Source of the DNA: Clostridia bacterium
Lineage (GTDB): Bacteria > Bacillota > Clostridia > Christensenellales > UBA1242
Direction: 5' to 3'
Length of the DNA: 14,476 nucleotides
Assembly (NCBI GenBank): GCA_028694075.1
Contig: JAQUUD010000031.1
Span: 1-14,476, forward strand
Numbering within the stretch: the first letter of the stretch is position 1; each line of letters begins with the position of its first letter. Positions 1-7,313 of the stretch are shown here, in pieces. Made by a program: the position numbers and the translations under genes. Under the pieces are notes generated by a model. The model did not search any database and had not been told where the DNA came from. It worked only from the letters and a program-made list of their open reading frames with translations.

Positions 1-826
1 CATCTCCGCCCGCCTTATCTTCAAGGGCATCGATTGTATCCTGTAACAAAATGTCTGAAATTTCTTTTTCAGTTGAGTCTTGATAAGGATTTAACCACGG
101 ATACACAGTTCTGCTAAGTCCGTAAAGATCATTCGCTCCGAAAATTGCTTCAAGACCTGTTATTTCAAAATCTTTCGAACCTTGAACATACAACTTTGCA
201 CCAACTGCCAATGCTCCCAAAGATGTTGGCATATCCATATAAACAAGATTTGCTCCTGCGGTTCTGTCAACATAAGAAACACGATATCCGCTGAAAGTTG
301 CATTTTTTACACCTTCAGCATAAACATCTAAAATCATTCCCTCAATTATATTTCTGGCATCATCAACTGTGAAATAAATCACGCCTGATTCAATTCCAGC
401 GCTTGTTGTTGCAAGCAAACCTGAGCCGTCGCCATAAAGCATTCTCCCAAGATTAAAACTGCTTGCTTTAACAAGACTTTCCATTTCATCATTAAGCAAA
501 TTTACAAATGCACCTGAATTGTTTTCTGATGCTCTTATTGCTTTGTCGGAAATTTCAATTTTCCCGTATAAATTTTTTAAGCTTGTTTTAAATTGCACAT
601 ATTTATTGCTTGCTGCAATCGGTAATGTTCCATCTTCACTTCCTGCTCCAATCCCGCCATTAATGCCATACGGAGCAAGTTTTATAATATCTTTGCCCCA
701 AACATTTGCCGTTGATTGTTTGATTTTTCCAAGAAGTGGATTTGCCATCATATTAAGTTGATTTGCAACCACGCCTAAATACACGCTTTTAAGTGCCGCT
801 TCCGCACTTGATAAAGTTACTGCCAT
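1..826 (-). CDS. Phage major capsid protein (HK97-fold type), C-terminus cut by window edge
   Basis: No stop interrupts this frame from the ATG at 826 to the window edge, giving at least 275 residues. I translated several stretches by hand; the protein begins MAVTLSSAEAALKSVYLGVV and includes NMMANPLLGKI, GKDIIKLAPYG and NGGIGAGSEDG. An N-terminal helix, then 'NPLL..I' and 'G..I..LAPYG.NGG.GAG' segments before a 'LYGKIEISDKAI' segment, is typical of the major capsid proteins following a scaffold gene in tailed phages of Bacillota; that assignment is from family memory. A clear AAGGGG Shine-Dalgarno lies 5 nt upstream of the ATG. It is the last head gene in the window, after portal and scaffold, and would form the icosahedral shell. 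No N-terminal delta domain is visible, consistent with a separate scaffold. The C-terminus and later head/tail genes lie outside the window. Confidence 0.82.
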   Translation of the reverse strand, partial: MAVTLSSAEAALKSVYLGVVANQLNMMANPLLGKIKQSTANVWGKDIIKLAPYGINGGIGAGSEDGTLPIAASNKYVQFKTSLKNLYGKIEISDKAIRASENNSGAFVNLLNDEMESLVKASSFNLGRMLYGDGSGLLATTSAGIESGVIYFTVDDARNIIEGMILDVYAEGVKNATFSGYRVSYVDRTAGANLVYMDMPTSLGALAVGAKLYVQGSKDFEITGLEAIFGANDLYGLSRTVYPWLNPYQDSTEKEISDILLQDTIDALEDKAGGD

Positions 827-890
827 TTTTCCCCTTTTATTCGTTAATTTTTTGTTTTTTTAGTTTTTATTTTATAATTTTTTTTTAAAA

Positions 891-957
891 TTGTTTAATA
901 AATTAATTTAATAAATTGTTTTAAAATTACATTTAATATTTTTTATTTATTAAACAA
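891..957. repeat. 13-bp inverted repeat in the scaffold-capsid gap
   Basis: TTGTTTAATAAAT at 891-903 is perfectly complementary to ATTTATTAAACAA at 945-957, with a 41-nt AT-only interior that carries a further partial copy of the arm at 905-920. It lies in the 174-bp gap between the scaffold stop and capsid start. It may be a weak attenuator or mRNA-processing hairpin in the head transcript, or chance in A/T-only DNA. Confidence 0.4.
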
Positions 958-1000
958 ATTAAATGTTTTATTATTTGATTTCAATTAATAATCAATCAAG

Positions 1001-1846
1001 TTAATCAAACATTTTTTTAATAATCTCTTTGGCTTCTTCTAAGTTCGTTGGTTTTGGCGGAGTCGCAAGTGGTATTCCGCACCCCACCGAACTCGAAATT
1101 ACTTTCGGAGATTTGGTTTTTTGAACTTCTTCTAAATATGATTTTAAAATTTCTTCCTTTATGTCGCTATGCGATTTTATAAAGTTTTTAATAAACTCAT
1201 CATCTTTCAAAAGTTCTTGTTGAAATTGAATTTTTTGATTTGGATTTTCATTTAAAGCCTCATTCGTTTGCCTAATTTGCGTTTTGTTTTGCTTTGTTTG
1301 TTCAGTTTGCTCTGTCTGTTCAGTTTTTTGCTCATCTTTCAAATTTTGTTTAAATTCTTCAAGTTGATTAACTTGCTGTGAGATTTCGACTTGTTCATAT
1401 TGTTCGGCTAGCGTATTTTCTTTTGTTTCGCTTTGCGAATTTTTTGTTGTTTCACTTTGCGGTTCATTTGTTTCACATTGCGTTCCATCTTGCAAATTAT
1501 TAGCAGTTTTATACGATATACTTTTCTCGAATTCACCTTGCAATTTTTCTGCTTTTAAGTTTTCCGGTAAAATCCCTGACAAAACATCTGAATTAAAGCA
1601 CTTTACATCATCAAATTTTTCAAATTCTTTCAATTTCTGACACTTTCTTGTAAACTCTGCCTGCAAATTGTTATAGGCACTCAGTAAACTTTCAGTGTTT
1701 TTAAATTTACCCAGGGAGCCGTTTGGCATTTCAGCGTTCTCTTTTTTAATTTTATTGAATTCATTATTTAATTCACTTATTTTCGCATCTGCAATTGACG
1801 CATTTTGCTCATTCGGTTGTTCCCTGTCATTATTTATTTCTTGCAT
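1001..1846 (-). CDS. Phage capsid scaffolding protein
   Basis: This 281-residue, highly charged, Gln/Glu/Lys-rich protein is predicted to be mainly helical and coiled coil. Residues 46-77 contain GKFKNTESLLSAYNNLQAEF followed by TRKCQKLKEFE, a signature I associate with scaffold proteins between portal and major capsid genes in Bacillota phages. Residues about 125-190 are low-complexity (SETTKNSQSET, then TEQTEQTEQTK), and the C-terminus has a basic/amphipathic tail (NLEEAKEIIKKMF), where scaffolds usually contact capsid protein. Its role would be to guide prohead assembly and then leave or be cleaved. The start is supported by AGGAGA 5-6 nt before the ATG at 1846, the same site used by the portal gene 40 bp upstream, so the two are almost certainly cotranscribed. 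No protease domain is visible. The function rests on composition, the motif and gene order, so it is likely but not certain. Confidence 0.75.
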   Translation of the reverse strand: MQEINNDREQPNEQNASIADAKISELNNEFNKIKKENAEMPNGSLGKFKNTESLLSAYNNLQAEFTRKCQKLKEFEKFDDVKCFNSDVLSGILPENLKAEKLQGEFEKSISYKTANNLQDGTQCETNEPQSETTKNSQSETKENTLAEQYEQVEISQQVNQLEEFKQNLKDEQKTEQTEQTEQTKQNKTQIRQTNEALNENPNQKIQFQQELLKDDEFIKNFIKSHSDIKEEILKSYLEEVQKTKSPKVISSSVGCGIPLATPPKPTNLEEAKEIIKKMFD

Positions 1847-1886
1847 TTTTTCTCCTATCTTAATATTTTTAATTACATTTTAAAAC

Positions 1887-3746
1887 TTAGATTTGACTTT
1901 TTATAAATTCTTTATGCTGTGAAATATGCTCTAATATTGATTGTTTTAAATCAATATTTCTGACTGATTTATTATCTACTTCGCCCAGCAAAAATGCTGT
2001 ATGCTCAGAAATATGAATTGTGTGGTCATCAATCTCCGACACTTGCGGTTTTTTATTTTCCATAAACATATAATTTTCTTTTGATGCTTTCCCTGCGTGC
2101 AATTCATTTAAATCATAACTGCTTTCCCAAATGCCAAAGCCAAGCAGTTCAAGCACTTTTGCCTTCATTCGATTTGAAATTTTGCCATTTTCATCGTAAA
2201 GCAAACCGGAACTTAAAAGTTGCAATATCAAATTTCTTCTTTGAGAAAATGTTTCAGATAATTCGTTTTTGTTTTCAAAAACAATATCATCAGATGAAAT
2301 GTCATTTGAATTGAAATAAAATACTTCCAGTTCGCCATTATCGCCAACAATCTTCATAAGTTTTGGAATTTTTACACATTGTTTATAAAGCCTTAAAATA
2401 TGTTTTGCAATTTCTTTGATTGCACTTTTCACGCTGTCAGAGGTGATTAAAATCTTGTTTTCATCTTGCTCAATTAAAAGTTCAAGTGCAGTACCGCTTA
2501 AATTTTTCGATGTATATTGAGTGCTTGCAAAATCAGATACTCCACTCATATTTCCAAATTCTGTTATAAGCGATTCTTCCTCACTTGTGAAATCAAAAGG
2601 AATTGTATCATTTGCCATATATTTGGGAGCATTTGCACCTTGCCGATAAACCAAAACCTTGCCCGGACAAAGTCCATCTTCCTCCAAACTTTCAACATCA
2701 ATCGAGCCATCTTCAACGGTTAAAATACCCATTGAAAGACGGTTTAAAAATTCGTGTTTTCTGTTTTTTATGGCGTTGTATGCTCTTTGCAAGGGGATTA
2801 AGCGTTCAATAATGCTTGTGCCCCAAAAACAGCCCGCCCTTGAAATTGAAACCTGCTTGATAATCGGTAATGTTCGACTTCCGTCCACGCCGTTAATAAA
2901 GGGCAGTTCACCAATGTGCAAAAGACTGCTTCCCGCAACAATAATGAGTCTACCGTTTGGATATTTCACGCACGGGACTTCATATCTTTCAATGACAACC
3001 GCATAATTTTTCTTTATTGTTTTGAATGAATTTAAGCCGGCTTCGGACATATTATTTAGTGTTAAAACATTAATTTCTTCGCTTTCAACTTCGACGCCCC
3101 ATTGATTTTTGATTTCGTCAATATGATAAGCGCGAGCGTGAATTATGCTTCTTTGATTTTGAATTTCCTGAGATGACACGCTTTCCGGAAATATTTCAAA
3201 CGGCGAAATTGCCGTGATTTCAACATCGCCAGATTTCAACGGAAAACCAGTATCCAAATTTGCAACTATCTCGCCTTTTTGAGAATTCCAAACAACTTTA
3301 TAAAAACTTGTACCGCAAATCTCGCTCCATTTGGTCGCTTCTGAAATTGTTTCGCTCATTTCGTTTTTGTTATAAATTGATTCAATTATTTTTTTGGAAA
3401 GCCTTGCGGTTTTTATATCTGAATCATCATTTGATGCTGGAAACACTGTTATTTTTGGTTTTATTTTTTGAAGTTTGGACAGGCGTCTTTCGAGTATTGG
3501 TGCAATGTGATTATAAATTTCCTGTTGTTGCCAGAAAAATCTTCGGTCGCTGGTTTCAATTTCCCCGCTATTTTTTAAGAAGCAATATTGATTGCCTGCT
3601 AAAAAATTCATATTCAGTTGCCACTGTGCTTCAAAACTGCGTCTTTCTTCTTGACGCCTTACAAAGTCATCTTTTACTTCTTCAATTAATAATTTCTCAG
3701 TGCTGTTTTGTTCTTGTTTTTGCTTTTTGTTTGTTATTTTTTTCAT
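1887..3746 (-). CDS. Phage portal protein (P22-like/podovirus-type)
   Basis: The 619-residue product would form the dodecameric ring at the special capsid vertex through which the terminase pumps DNA. After a basic N-terminus, residues about 40-56 read QWQLNMNFLAGNQYCFL, followed by an IAPILERRLSKLQKIKPKI helix and VFPASNDDSDIKTARLSKKI. These segments are typical of large P22-like portals (family recognition from memory). The central region has a 'GTSFYKVVW' strand and 'PFEIFPESVSS', and the C-terminal part is helical. Length fits the family (about 500-750). The ATG at 3746 follows TAGGAG by 6 nt. The gene is directly upstream of the scaffold gene and downstream of a possible structured RNA and the TerS-like gene. 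No frameshift or missing segment is seen, so the gene looks intact. Confidence 0.82.
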   Translation of the reverse strand: MKKITNKKQKQEQNSTEKLLIEEVKDDFVRRQEERRSFEAQWQLNMNFLAGNQYCFLKNSGEIETSDRRFFWQQQEIYNHIAPILERRLSKLQKIKPKITVFPASNDDSDIKTARLSKKIIESIYNKNEMSETISEATKWSEICGTSFYKVVWNSQKGEIVANLDTGFPLKSGDVEITAISPFEIFPESVSSQEIQNQRSIIHARAYHIDEIKNQWGVEVESEEINVLTLNNMSEAGLNSFKTIKKNYAVVIERYEVPCVKYPNGRLIIVAGSSLLHIGELPFINGVDGSRTLPIIKQVSISRAGCFWGTSIIERLIPLQRAYNAIKNRKHEFLNRLSMGILTVEDGSIDVESLEEDGLCPGKVLVYRQGANAPKYMANDTIPFDFTSEEESLITEFGNMSGVSDFASTQYTSKNLSGTALELLIEQDENKILITSDSVKSAIKEIAKHILRLYKQCVKIPKLMKIVGDNGELEVFYFNSNDISSDDIVFENKNELSETFSQRRNLILQLLSSGLLYDENGKISNRMKAKVLELLGFGIWESSYDLNELHAGKASKENYMFMENKKPQVSEIDDHTIHISEHTAFLLGEVDNKSVRNIDLKQSILEHISQHKEFIKSQI

Positions 3747-3820
3747 TTTTTCTCCTATTTAATTTTATTTTTTATTTTTACTTTGGAATAATATGCGTTA
3801 TTTTAATATTGTAAAAAGGG

Positions 3821-3907
3821 GCGCTTAAATTGCCGGCAGTTGTATCTGATGCCAATCAAACATACAACACTGATAACGAACGACAGGCAATCACGCGAAT
3901 TATCAGT
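3821..3907. ncRNA. Candidate structured RNA with pseudoknot between TerS-like and portal genes
   Basis: This stretch is about 45% GC inside DNA of roughly 30% GC and encodes no ORF. Pairings seen directly: GTTGTAT 3839-3845 with ATACAAC 3862-3868 (7 bp); ACTGATAA 3869-3876 with TTATCAGT 3900-3907 (8 bp); and ATTGCC 3829-3834 with GGCAAT 3886-3891, which lies in the second hairpin's loop. The last pairing with the second creates a pseudoknot; GCG 3821-3823 with CGC 3894-3896 could extend it. TGCCGGCA at 3831-3838 is an alternative local palindrome. The stems fit either strand. On the minus strand it would be part of the head-gene transcript, just after the TerS-like stop and about 75 nt upstream of the portal start. 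I cannot match it to a named RNA family. It could be a cis-regulator, a separate small RNA or a packaging signal. Confidence 0.42.
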
Positions 3908-3930
3908 CAACCTCGCTATTTTTCACTTTC

Positions 3931-4224
3931 TTAATTTTCTTCTGATTTCAGCAAATTGATCAGTCTTTCTTTTTCAGTTTTAAGTTCTTCATCGGTCATA
4001 TTTTCAAGTTCTGACAAAGTTTTTCCGCCATAAAATGAAAGAAAAATTTTAACCGCAGAAATATCTGGCGGATAATGTTTTTTTGTTATCTTTTTTTTAT
4101 TTAAAATTTCTTCCCCATTTTCATTGACTGTATATTCTTCAGTTATTTCATCAGCATCATAACCTGTTGCCTTTTTTATTAGTGCAAGTTTTATTTTTTC
4201 TTCACACTCACCTGCCTTATTCAT
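3931..4224 (-). CDS. Short terminase small subunit-like protein
   Basis: The product is 97 residues. ALIKKATGYDADEITEEYTV (residues 14-33), then NENGEEILNKKKITKKHYPP and DISAVKIFL, resemble the C-terminal half of many phage small terminase subunits ('R.A.GY...E......G......K...PPD..A..FWL'), where a two-strand hairpin leads into the portal- or TerL-contacting tail. The usual N-terminal helix-turn-helix that recognises the packaging site is absent; only about 13 residues precede the match. The protein is therefore a truncated TerS, a TerS whose DNA-binding part is elsewhere, or a derived adaptor. The last third (residues 75-97) is an acidic/basic helix. AGGA sits 6 nt before the ATG, and a promoter lies at 4270-4297. 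In most phages TerS precedes TerL; here it follows by 4.4 kb and heads the portal-scaffold-capsid transcript. Confidence 0.6.
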   Translation of the reverse strand: MNKAGECEEKIKLALIKKATGYDADEITEEYTVNENGEEILNKKKITKKHYPPDISAVKIFLSFYGGKTLSELENMTDEELKTEKERLINLLKSEEN

Positions 4225-4269
4225 ATCAATTCCTGCTTGTTATATTAGCAATTTCAGTTTTGCATTCAA

Positions 4270-4297
4270 ATCTTAGCATACAATTTTTCATATACAA
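4270..4297 (-). promoter_or_regulatory. Predicted sigma-70-type extended -10 promoter of TerS-like/portal operon
   Basis: On the minus strand, TTGTAT (4292-4297) and TAAGAT (4270-4275) are separated by 16 nt, with TGC immediately before the -10 (extended -10). Transcription would start near 4263, about 40 nt before the ATG at 4224. TATGCTAAGATTT recurs exactly in the promoter of the SH3-like gene at 10155-10167, which supports a real, shared promoter type. Confidence 0.5.
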
Positions 4298-4352
4298 TAT
4301 TAGGCTGACAAAGTTTTTTATTAATCATTAATATGATGTGCAAAAAAATATG

Positions 4353-4451
4353 CCGACGAAAATCTATGGCACGGAGTGCCATAGGGGGCAATTCCTTTTG
4401 GAATTGCCCAGGCGGTTGGGGCTTTTAAGCCTGAGCCGCCAATTTCGTCGG
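4353..4451. repeat. Cloverleaf element 1 (closing stem plus three hairpin arms)
   Basis: Closing stem: CCGACGAAA (4353-4361) pairs with TTTCGTCGG (4443-4451), 9 bp. Arm A: CTATGGCAC 4364-4372 / GTGCCATAG 4376-4384, loop GGA. Arm B: GGGCAATTCC 4386-4395 / GGAATTGCCC 4400-4409, loop TTTT. Arm C: 4411-4424 / 4427-4440, about 13 of 14 positions paired (two G-T), loop TT. Only 1-2 bases separate the arms: AT, G, A, AA. The whole sequence is used in pairing, giving a four-way junction. It is GC-rich in an AT-rich gap. A T run follows on the minus strand (TATTTTTTTG, 4341-4350), so it could also terminate minus-strand transcription. The same geometry with unrelated sequence occurs at 12273-12374. 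It may be a DNA repeat able to extrude a cruciform, or an RNA. Confidence 0.72.
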
Positions 4452-4640
4452 TGTTTTATTAAGATTCTTAAAATCAAAACATTGTATAAAAAAATCAACA
4501 TTTAAACAAACAATCAACATTATAATTAAAATCAAATTTTAATTTAGTTTAAAGTTTTAGCAAAAAAAGATTTTATTAACATCTATCATTCATTTTGAAA
4601 ACTTTTTATGTTAATACTTTGCATTTTATAAAAGCCAATA

Positions 4641-4673
4641 AAAAAAATGACAGCACTTGCTGTCAATTTTTTT
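4641..4673. terminator. Bidirectional intrinsic terminator after the GLUG-protein gene
   Basis: A 7-bp stem (TGACAGC 4648-4654, loop ACTT, GCTGTCA 4659-4665) is flanked by A7 on one side and a T7 run on the other. It works on paper in both directions. On the minus strand it follows the stop of the gene ending at 4706 by about 33 nt, giving that gene its own transcript end. Confidence 0.75.
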
Positions 4674-4705
4674 AATTCCTTCTGATTTTCTTTTATTAAA
4701 AAAAT

Positions 4706-6886
4706 TTAAAAATAATTCAAAAAATCTTTCTTTTTTGAAGAACGTCTAATTAAGAATATGACCAAAACAATAATTCCAGCACCGCCCAAAATTCCCGCCA
4801 CTATCCATATCCAAGTCAAATCTTGATTCAACTGCTCTTCTGAGTCAACTTCTAAAAATAGCACAAAATTATCGGACAAAGTTAGATTTATTGTTTGCGA
4901 AGTTTCGGTTTCATCATTCCCTATATAGTTTGCAAGTGGCCGGGTTCCGCCCGCTCTCCATTTTTTGAACACATAACCTTCTTTCATCTCAATTCTTATT
5001 TCAATGCTTACGCCTACCTGTACACTTTCATCAAACAAATTGATAAAATCTACTACATTTAACAATTCGCCATCTACATAAATATCGCAAACATTTGCAT
5101 CAAGCAAAGATTGAATGCTTAAATTACGCACATTTGTTGTGAAATTTGCTTCAATTATAAATGTAATATTTCCATTATCAGCATCAACAATATATGGAAT
5201 TTCAGGCTGTGCATCAAAATTCAAATATGTTACTGATGAACTTGAACCCTGTTGCCCAAAAGCGATTGTAATTGACCTGCCAGCCAACACATTGTTTATG
5301 TCCAAACCCTTTAATGCATCTGTTTTTTCGCCTTCTTCATTTAGCCAGCACCATTTTTCAAAAGCATAAGAGTTGCTTATTGGGTCAGCAACGAAAACAT
5401 ATTCCCCGCCTTGTTCTATTGTATGAGTTATTGTTGTTTGATTATCATTTGTTGTGCCATATTTAACATAACCTTGATTTTCATCAACTGTTTTAACAAT
5501 TAAGTCATATTTTATATTATTTGCGGTTGCATAATAAGAACCGGCATTTTTAGCGTTAACTAAAAACTCATACGATGCCTCTGAATTGCCTTCATTAGAA
5601 ACCAAACTGATATCAGAAGTTGAATTTGCTTTAACTAATGCCTTAATTTTTTTATAATGCAAAGAATCTTGCTTTACCGTGATATTTATCAAAATTCTAT
5701 CGCCATATTTGAAATCAATCAAATCGGTTGGAGTAAAACTACCACTAGAAAATAAAAGAACTTCGCACTGCAAACTTTCATCATTTGAGTTCATATCTAA
5801 CGACACTGAAAAACTTTCAAAAACTTGCAATACAAAAAATTGAGATGAGTCTTTTTTAGTCCAAACTGTATCAATGTCCCAAATATATAAAAAATTCCAA
5901 ATTGCACCGCCAGTATCAGATGCACTTTGCAAAAAATTGTTTGATTCTCCAAAAAATATGCTTTCCTGTTGTGTGATTCTCACATCAACATATGCATTGG
6001 CCTCCCCAATAAAAGACAATTCAGACTGATTATTAAATGTATGGCAATAAGAAAGCCTATTATCAGAAAAACCTTCTACTTCGCCAAAAATTTTACCTTG
6101 TATAATCTCTGCACCAGTCTGTGAATAATTATAAACAATGTTTCCGCCACAATAATTATTCGAAATTATGCCGATTGTTCCTTTTTCCGCAAGACCTATG
6201 AATCCACCAAGCACCAATTTTGTTTTAGGATTCACCAAAGCATCATCAACGCTAGCATTAATAATATTTGTTGAAACAGGCACGGCAAATGAATTTGTAA
6301 TAATTGAGTTAACTGATTTTCCAATAAATCCACCTGCAATTGTTGATAATGCTTCCTCAGAATATTGAATTAAAGTTATCGAAGTTTTTGCATAAGAATC
6401 CTTTATATTTGTGCCTTCAATCTTTCCAATAAGCCCACCAACATTCACAGAAGATTTGACCTTAACTTGAAAAGAAGCAACGCTATATACCTTGTTTATG
6501 GAGCAAAATATCGCATTTTGTGCGAGTGCTCCAAAATCAGAATTTGCATAAACATATTCAGTGTTATCAAAAATAAAAGTATCCGTTATAGTCACGCCGA
6601 GATTTGATATATTTGCATTCTCAAGCGTGTTAAATAAGTTTTTATTAAGCGTTATTGTGAAGCCGTTTCCGTCGAGAGTTCCGCTAAAATCAATCGGCAA
6701 CCAGTTCTCAAGCGTTACATTTTCAGTCAGTTTGAAATTGCTGTTAGCCGAATTTGATATTTCAGAAGCAAAATTTGCGTTTGTTAAAGAAACGGTTATT
6801 TCATCGGCTCTGACGTTTGAAAAAACATTCAAATATGGAAATGCAACTGCCAAAACTAAAACTAAAAATATAAAAAATTTTTTCAT
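4706..6886 (-). CDS. Secreted, membrane-anchored GLUG-repeat protein
   Basis: The 726-residue product has an N-terminal signal peptide (MKKFFIFLVLVLAVAFPYLN..., likely cut near ADE, residues 26-29) and a C-terminal transmembrane helix (about 691-713) with a short basic tail RRSSKKKDFLNYF. Most of the protein would sit outside the cell, held by one helix; no LPXTG sortase motif is seen. Residues 64-80 (IDFSGTLDGNGFTITLN) and repeats GGLIGKIEGTNIKDSYA (150-166), GGFIGKSVNSIITNSFA (185-201) and GGFIGLAEKGTIGII (227-241) are GLUG-type beta-solenoid repeats. Later segments such as YAFEKWCWLNEEG and YVFKKWRAGG resemble InlB-like 'bacterial repeat' modules. No catalytic motif is visible; adhesion or a surface role is inference. 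AGGAG precedes the ATG by 4 nt, and the gene has its own promoter (7002-7030) and terminator (4641-4673). It lies inside a phage head module but looks like a host surface protein or moron gene. Confidence 0.75.
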   Translation of the reverse strand: MKKFFIFLVLVLAVAFPYLNVFSNVRADEITVSLTNANFASEISNSANSNFKLTENVTLENWLPIDFSGTLDGNGFTITLNKNLFNTLENANISNLGVTITDTFIFDNTEYVYANSDFGALAQNAIFCSINKVYSVASFQVKVKSSVNVGGLIGKIEGTNIKDSYAKTSITLIQYSEEALSTIAGGFIGKSVNSIITNSFAVPVSTNIINASVDDALVNPKTKLVLGGFIGLAEKGTIGIISNNYCGGNIVYNYSQTGAEIIQGKIFGEVEGFSDNRLSYCHTFNNQSELSFIGEANAYVDVRITQQESIFFGESNNFLQSASDTGGAIWNFLYIWDIDTVWTKKDSSQFFVLQVFESFSVSLDMNSNDESLQCEVLLFSSGSFTPTDLIDFKYGDRILINITVKQDSLHYKKIKALVKANSTSDISLVSNEGNSEASYEFLVNAKNAGSYYATANNIKYDLIVKTVDENQGYVKYGTTNDNQTTITHTIEQGGEYVFVADPISNSYAFEKWCWLNEEGEKTDALKGLDINNVLAGRSITIAFGQQGSSSSVTYLNFDAQPEIPYIVDADNGNITFIIEANFTTNVRNLSIQSLLDANVCDIYVDGELLNVVDFINLFDESVQVGVSIEIRIEMKEGYVFKKWRAGGTRPLANYIGNDETETSQTINLTLSDNFVLFLEVDSEEQLNQDLTWIWIVAGILGGAGIIVLVIFLIRRSSKKKDFLNYF

Positions 6887-7001
6887 ATTTCTCCTGCTCG
6901 CTCTTTAATCTTTTTTAAAATCCACATATATATTAACAATTAAAACACTTTGAAAAGGTTGAATTTTATATCTTAAAACAAATTTTTTAATTAATGTTAT
7001 T

Positions 7002-7030
7002 ATTATACCATATTTAAACAAAAATACAAA
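7002..7030 (-). promoter_or_regulatory. Predicted extended -10 promoter of GLUG-protein gene
   Basis: On the minus strand, TATAAT (7002-7007) is preceded by TGG, giving the extended -10 TGGTATAAT. The best -35 at 17-nt spacing is a weak TTTGTA (7025-7030). The start point would be near 6995, leaving a leader of about 109 nt before the ATG at 6886. Confidence 0.55.
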
Positions 7031-7070
7031 TAAAATAACAAAAAATACCACTCAAATTAAATATTTCGAA

Positions 7071-7117
7071 CTAAAAACAAAAAATCGTGATATAACCACG
7101 ATAATTATTTTTTGTTT
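7071..7117. terminator. Intrinsic terminator hairpin, probably bidirectional
   Basis: ATCGTG (7083-7088) pairs with CACGAT (7096-7101) around a 7-nt loop. On the minus strand the stem runs straight into TTTTTTGTTTTT; on the plus strand TTATTTTTTGTTTTTT follows. It lies about 210 nt after the stop of the 385-aa gene and upstream of the next gene's promoter, isolating the two transcripts. Confidence 0.6.
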
Positions 7118-7313
7118 TTTATTGTTTTAAACGAAAAAAAATCATTATTTATTGAAATTTAAAAAATAATTTTTATTTTGTGTTATTTTAATTATAATTC
7201 TCATAATATTAACATTTTGTGTTTCTTAACAGTTGTTTTTAATAAAAATTTAGATTTCAAATAATATTATTTTAGCATTTCTTTTTCCAATTTTTATTTT
7301 TCCAACGCAAAAT

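Larger units (their letters stand above)
4225..4705. other. 481-bp non-coding gap between TerS-like and GLUG-protein genes
   Basis: No credible ORF is present. It holds the TerS-like gene's promoter (4270-4297), a four-arm cloverleaf element (4353-4451), an AT-rich stretch with two copies of AATCAACATT (near 4493 and 4513), a 9-bp inverted repeat TATTAACAT/ATGTTAATA (4574-4582/4608-4616) and a terminator hairpin (4641-4673). Confidence 0.7.
6887..7313. other. 427-bp AT-rich gap with promoter and terminator only
   Basis: No credible ORF is present. The left part is the roughly 110-nt leader and promoter of the GLUG-protein gene; a terminator hairpin lies at 7071-7117. The rest (about 7120-7313) is A/T-rich sequence in which I see no further structure. 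Confidence 0.6.

Noticed and set aside
519..761. 80-codon plus-strand ORF opposite the capsid gene
   Set aside because: The minus-strand capsid frame is open throughout and has a strong ribosome site; the plus-strand ORF is its shadow.
891..957. Strong regulatory element in the scaffold-capsid gap
   Set aside because: The inverted repeat is real but is A/T-only apart from one G-C pair with a 41-nt loop; in such DNA it may be chance, so it is listed only as a low-confidence repeat.
2081..3814. Plus-strand ORFs of 68-184 codons opposite the portal gene
   Set aside because: They are antisense shadows of a long, well-supported portal frame. None has a credible ribosome site or recognisable domain; the hydrophobic look of the longest comes from complementing AT-rich codons.
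3821..3907. Hammerhead or HDV-like ribozyme in the structured segment
   Set aside because: CTGATGCC and CTGATAA resemble the hammerhead core CTGANGA but do not match it, and no GAAA strand or proper stem arrangement is present; no HDV-type nested double pseudoknot can be drawn.
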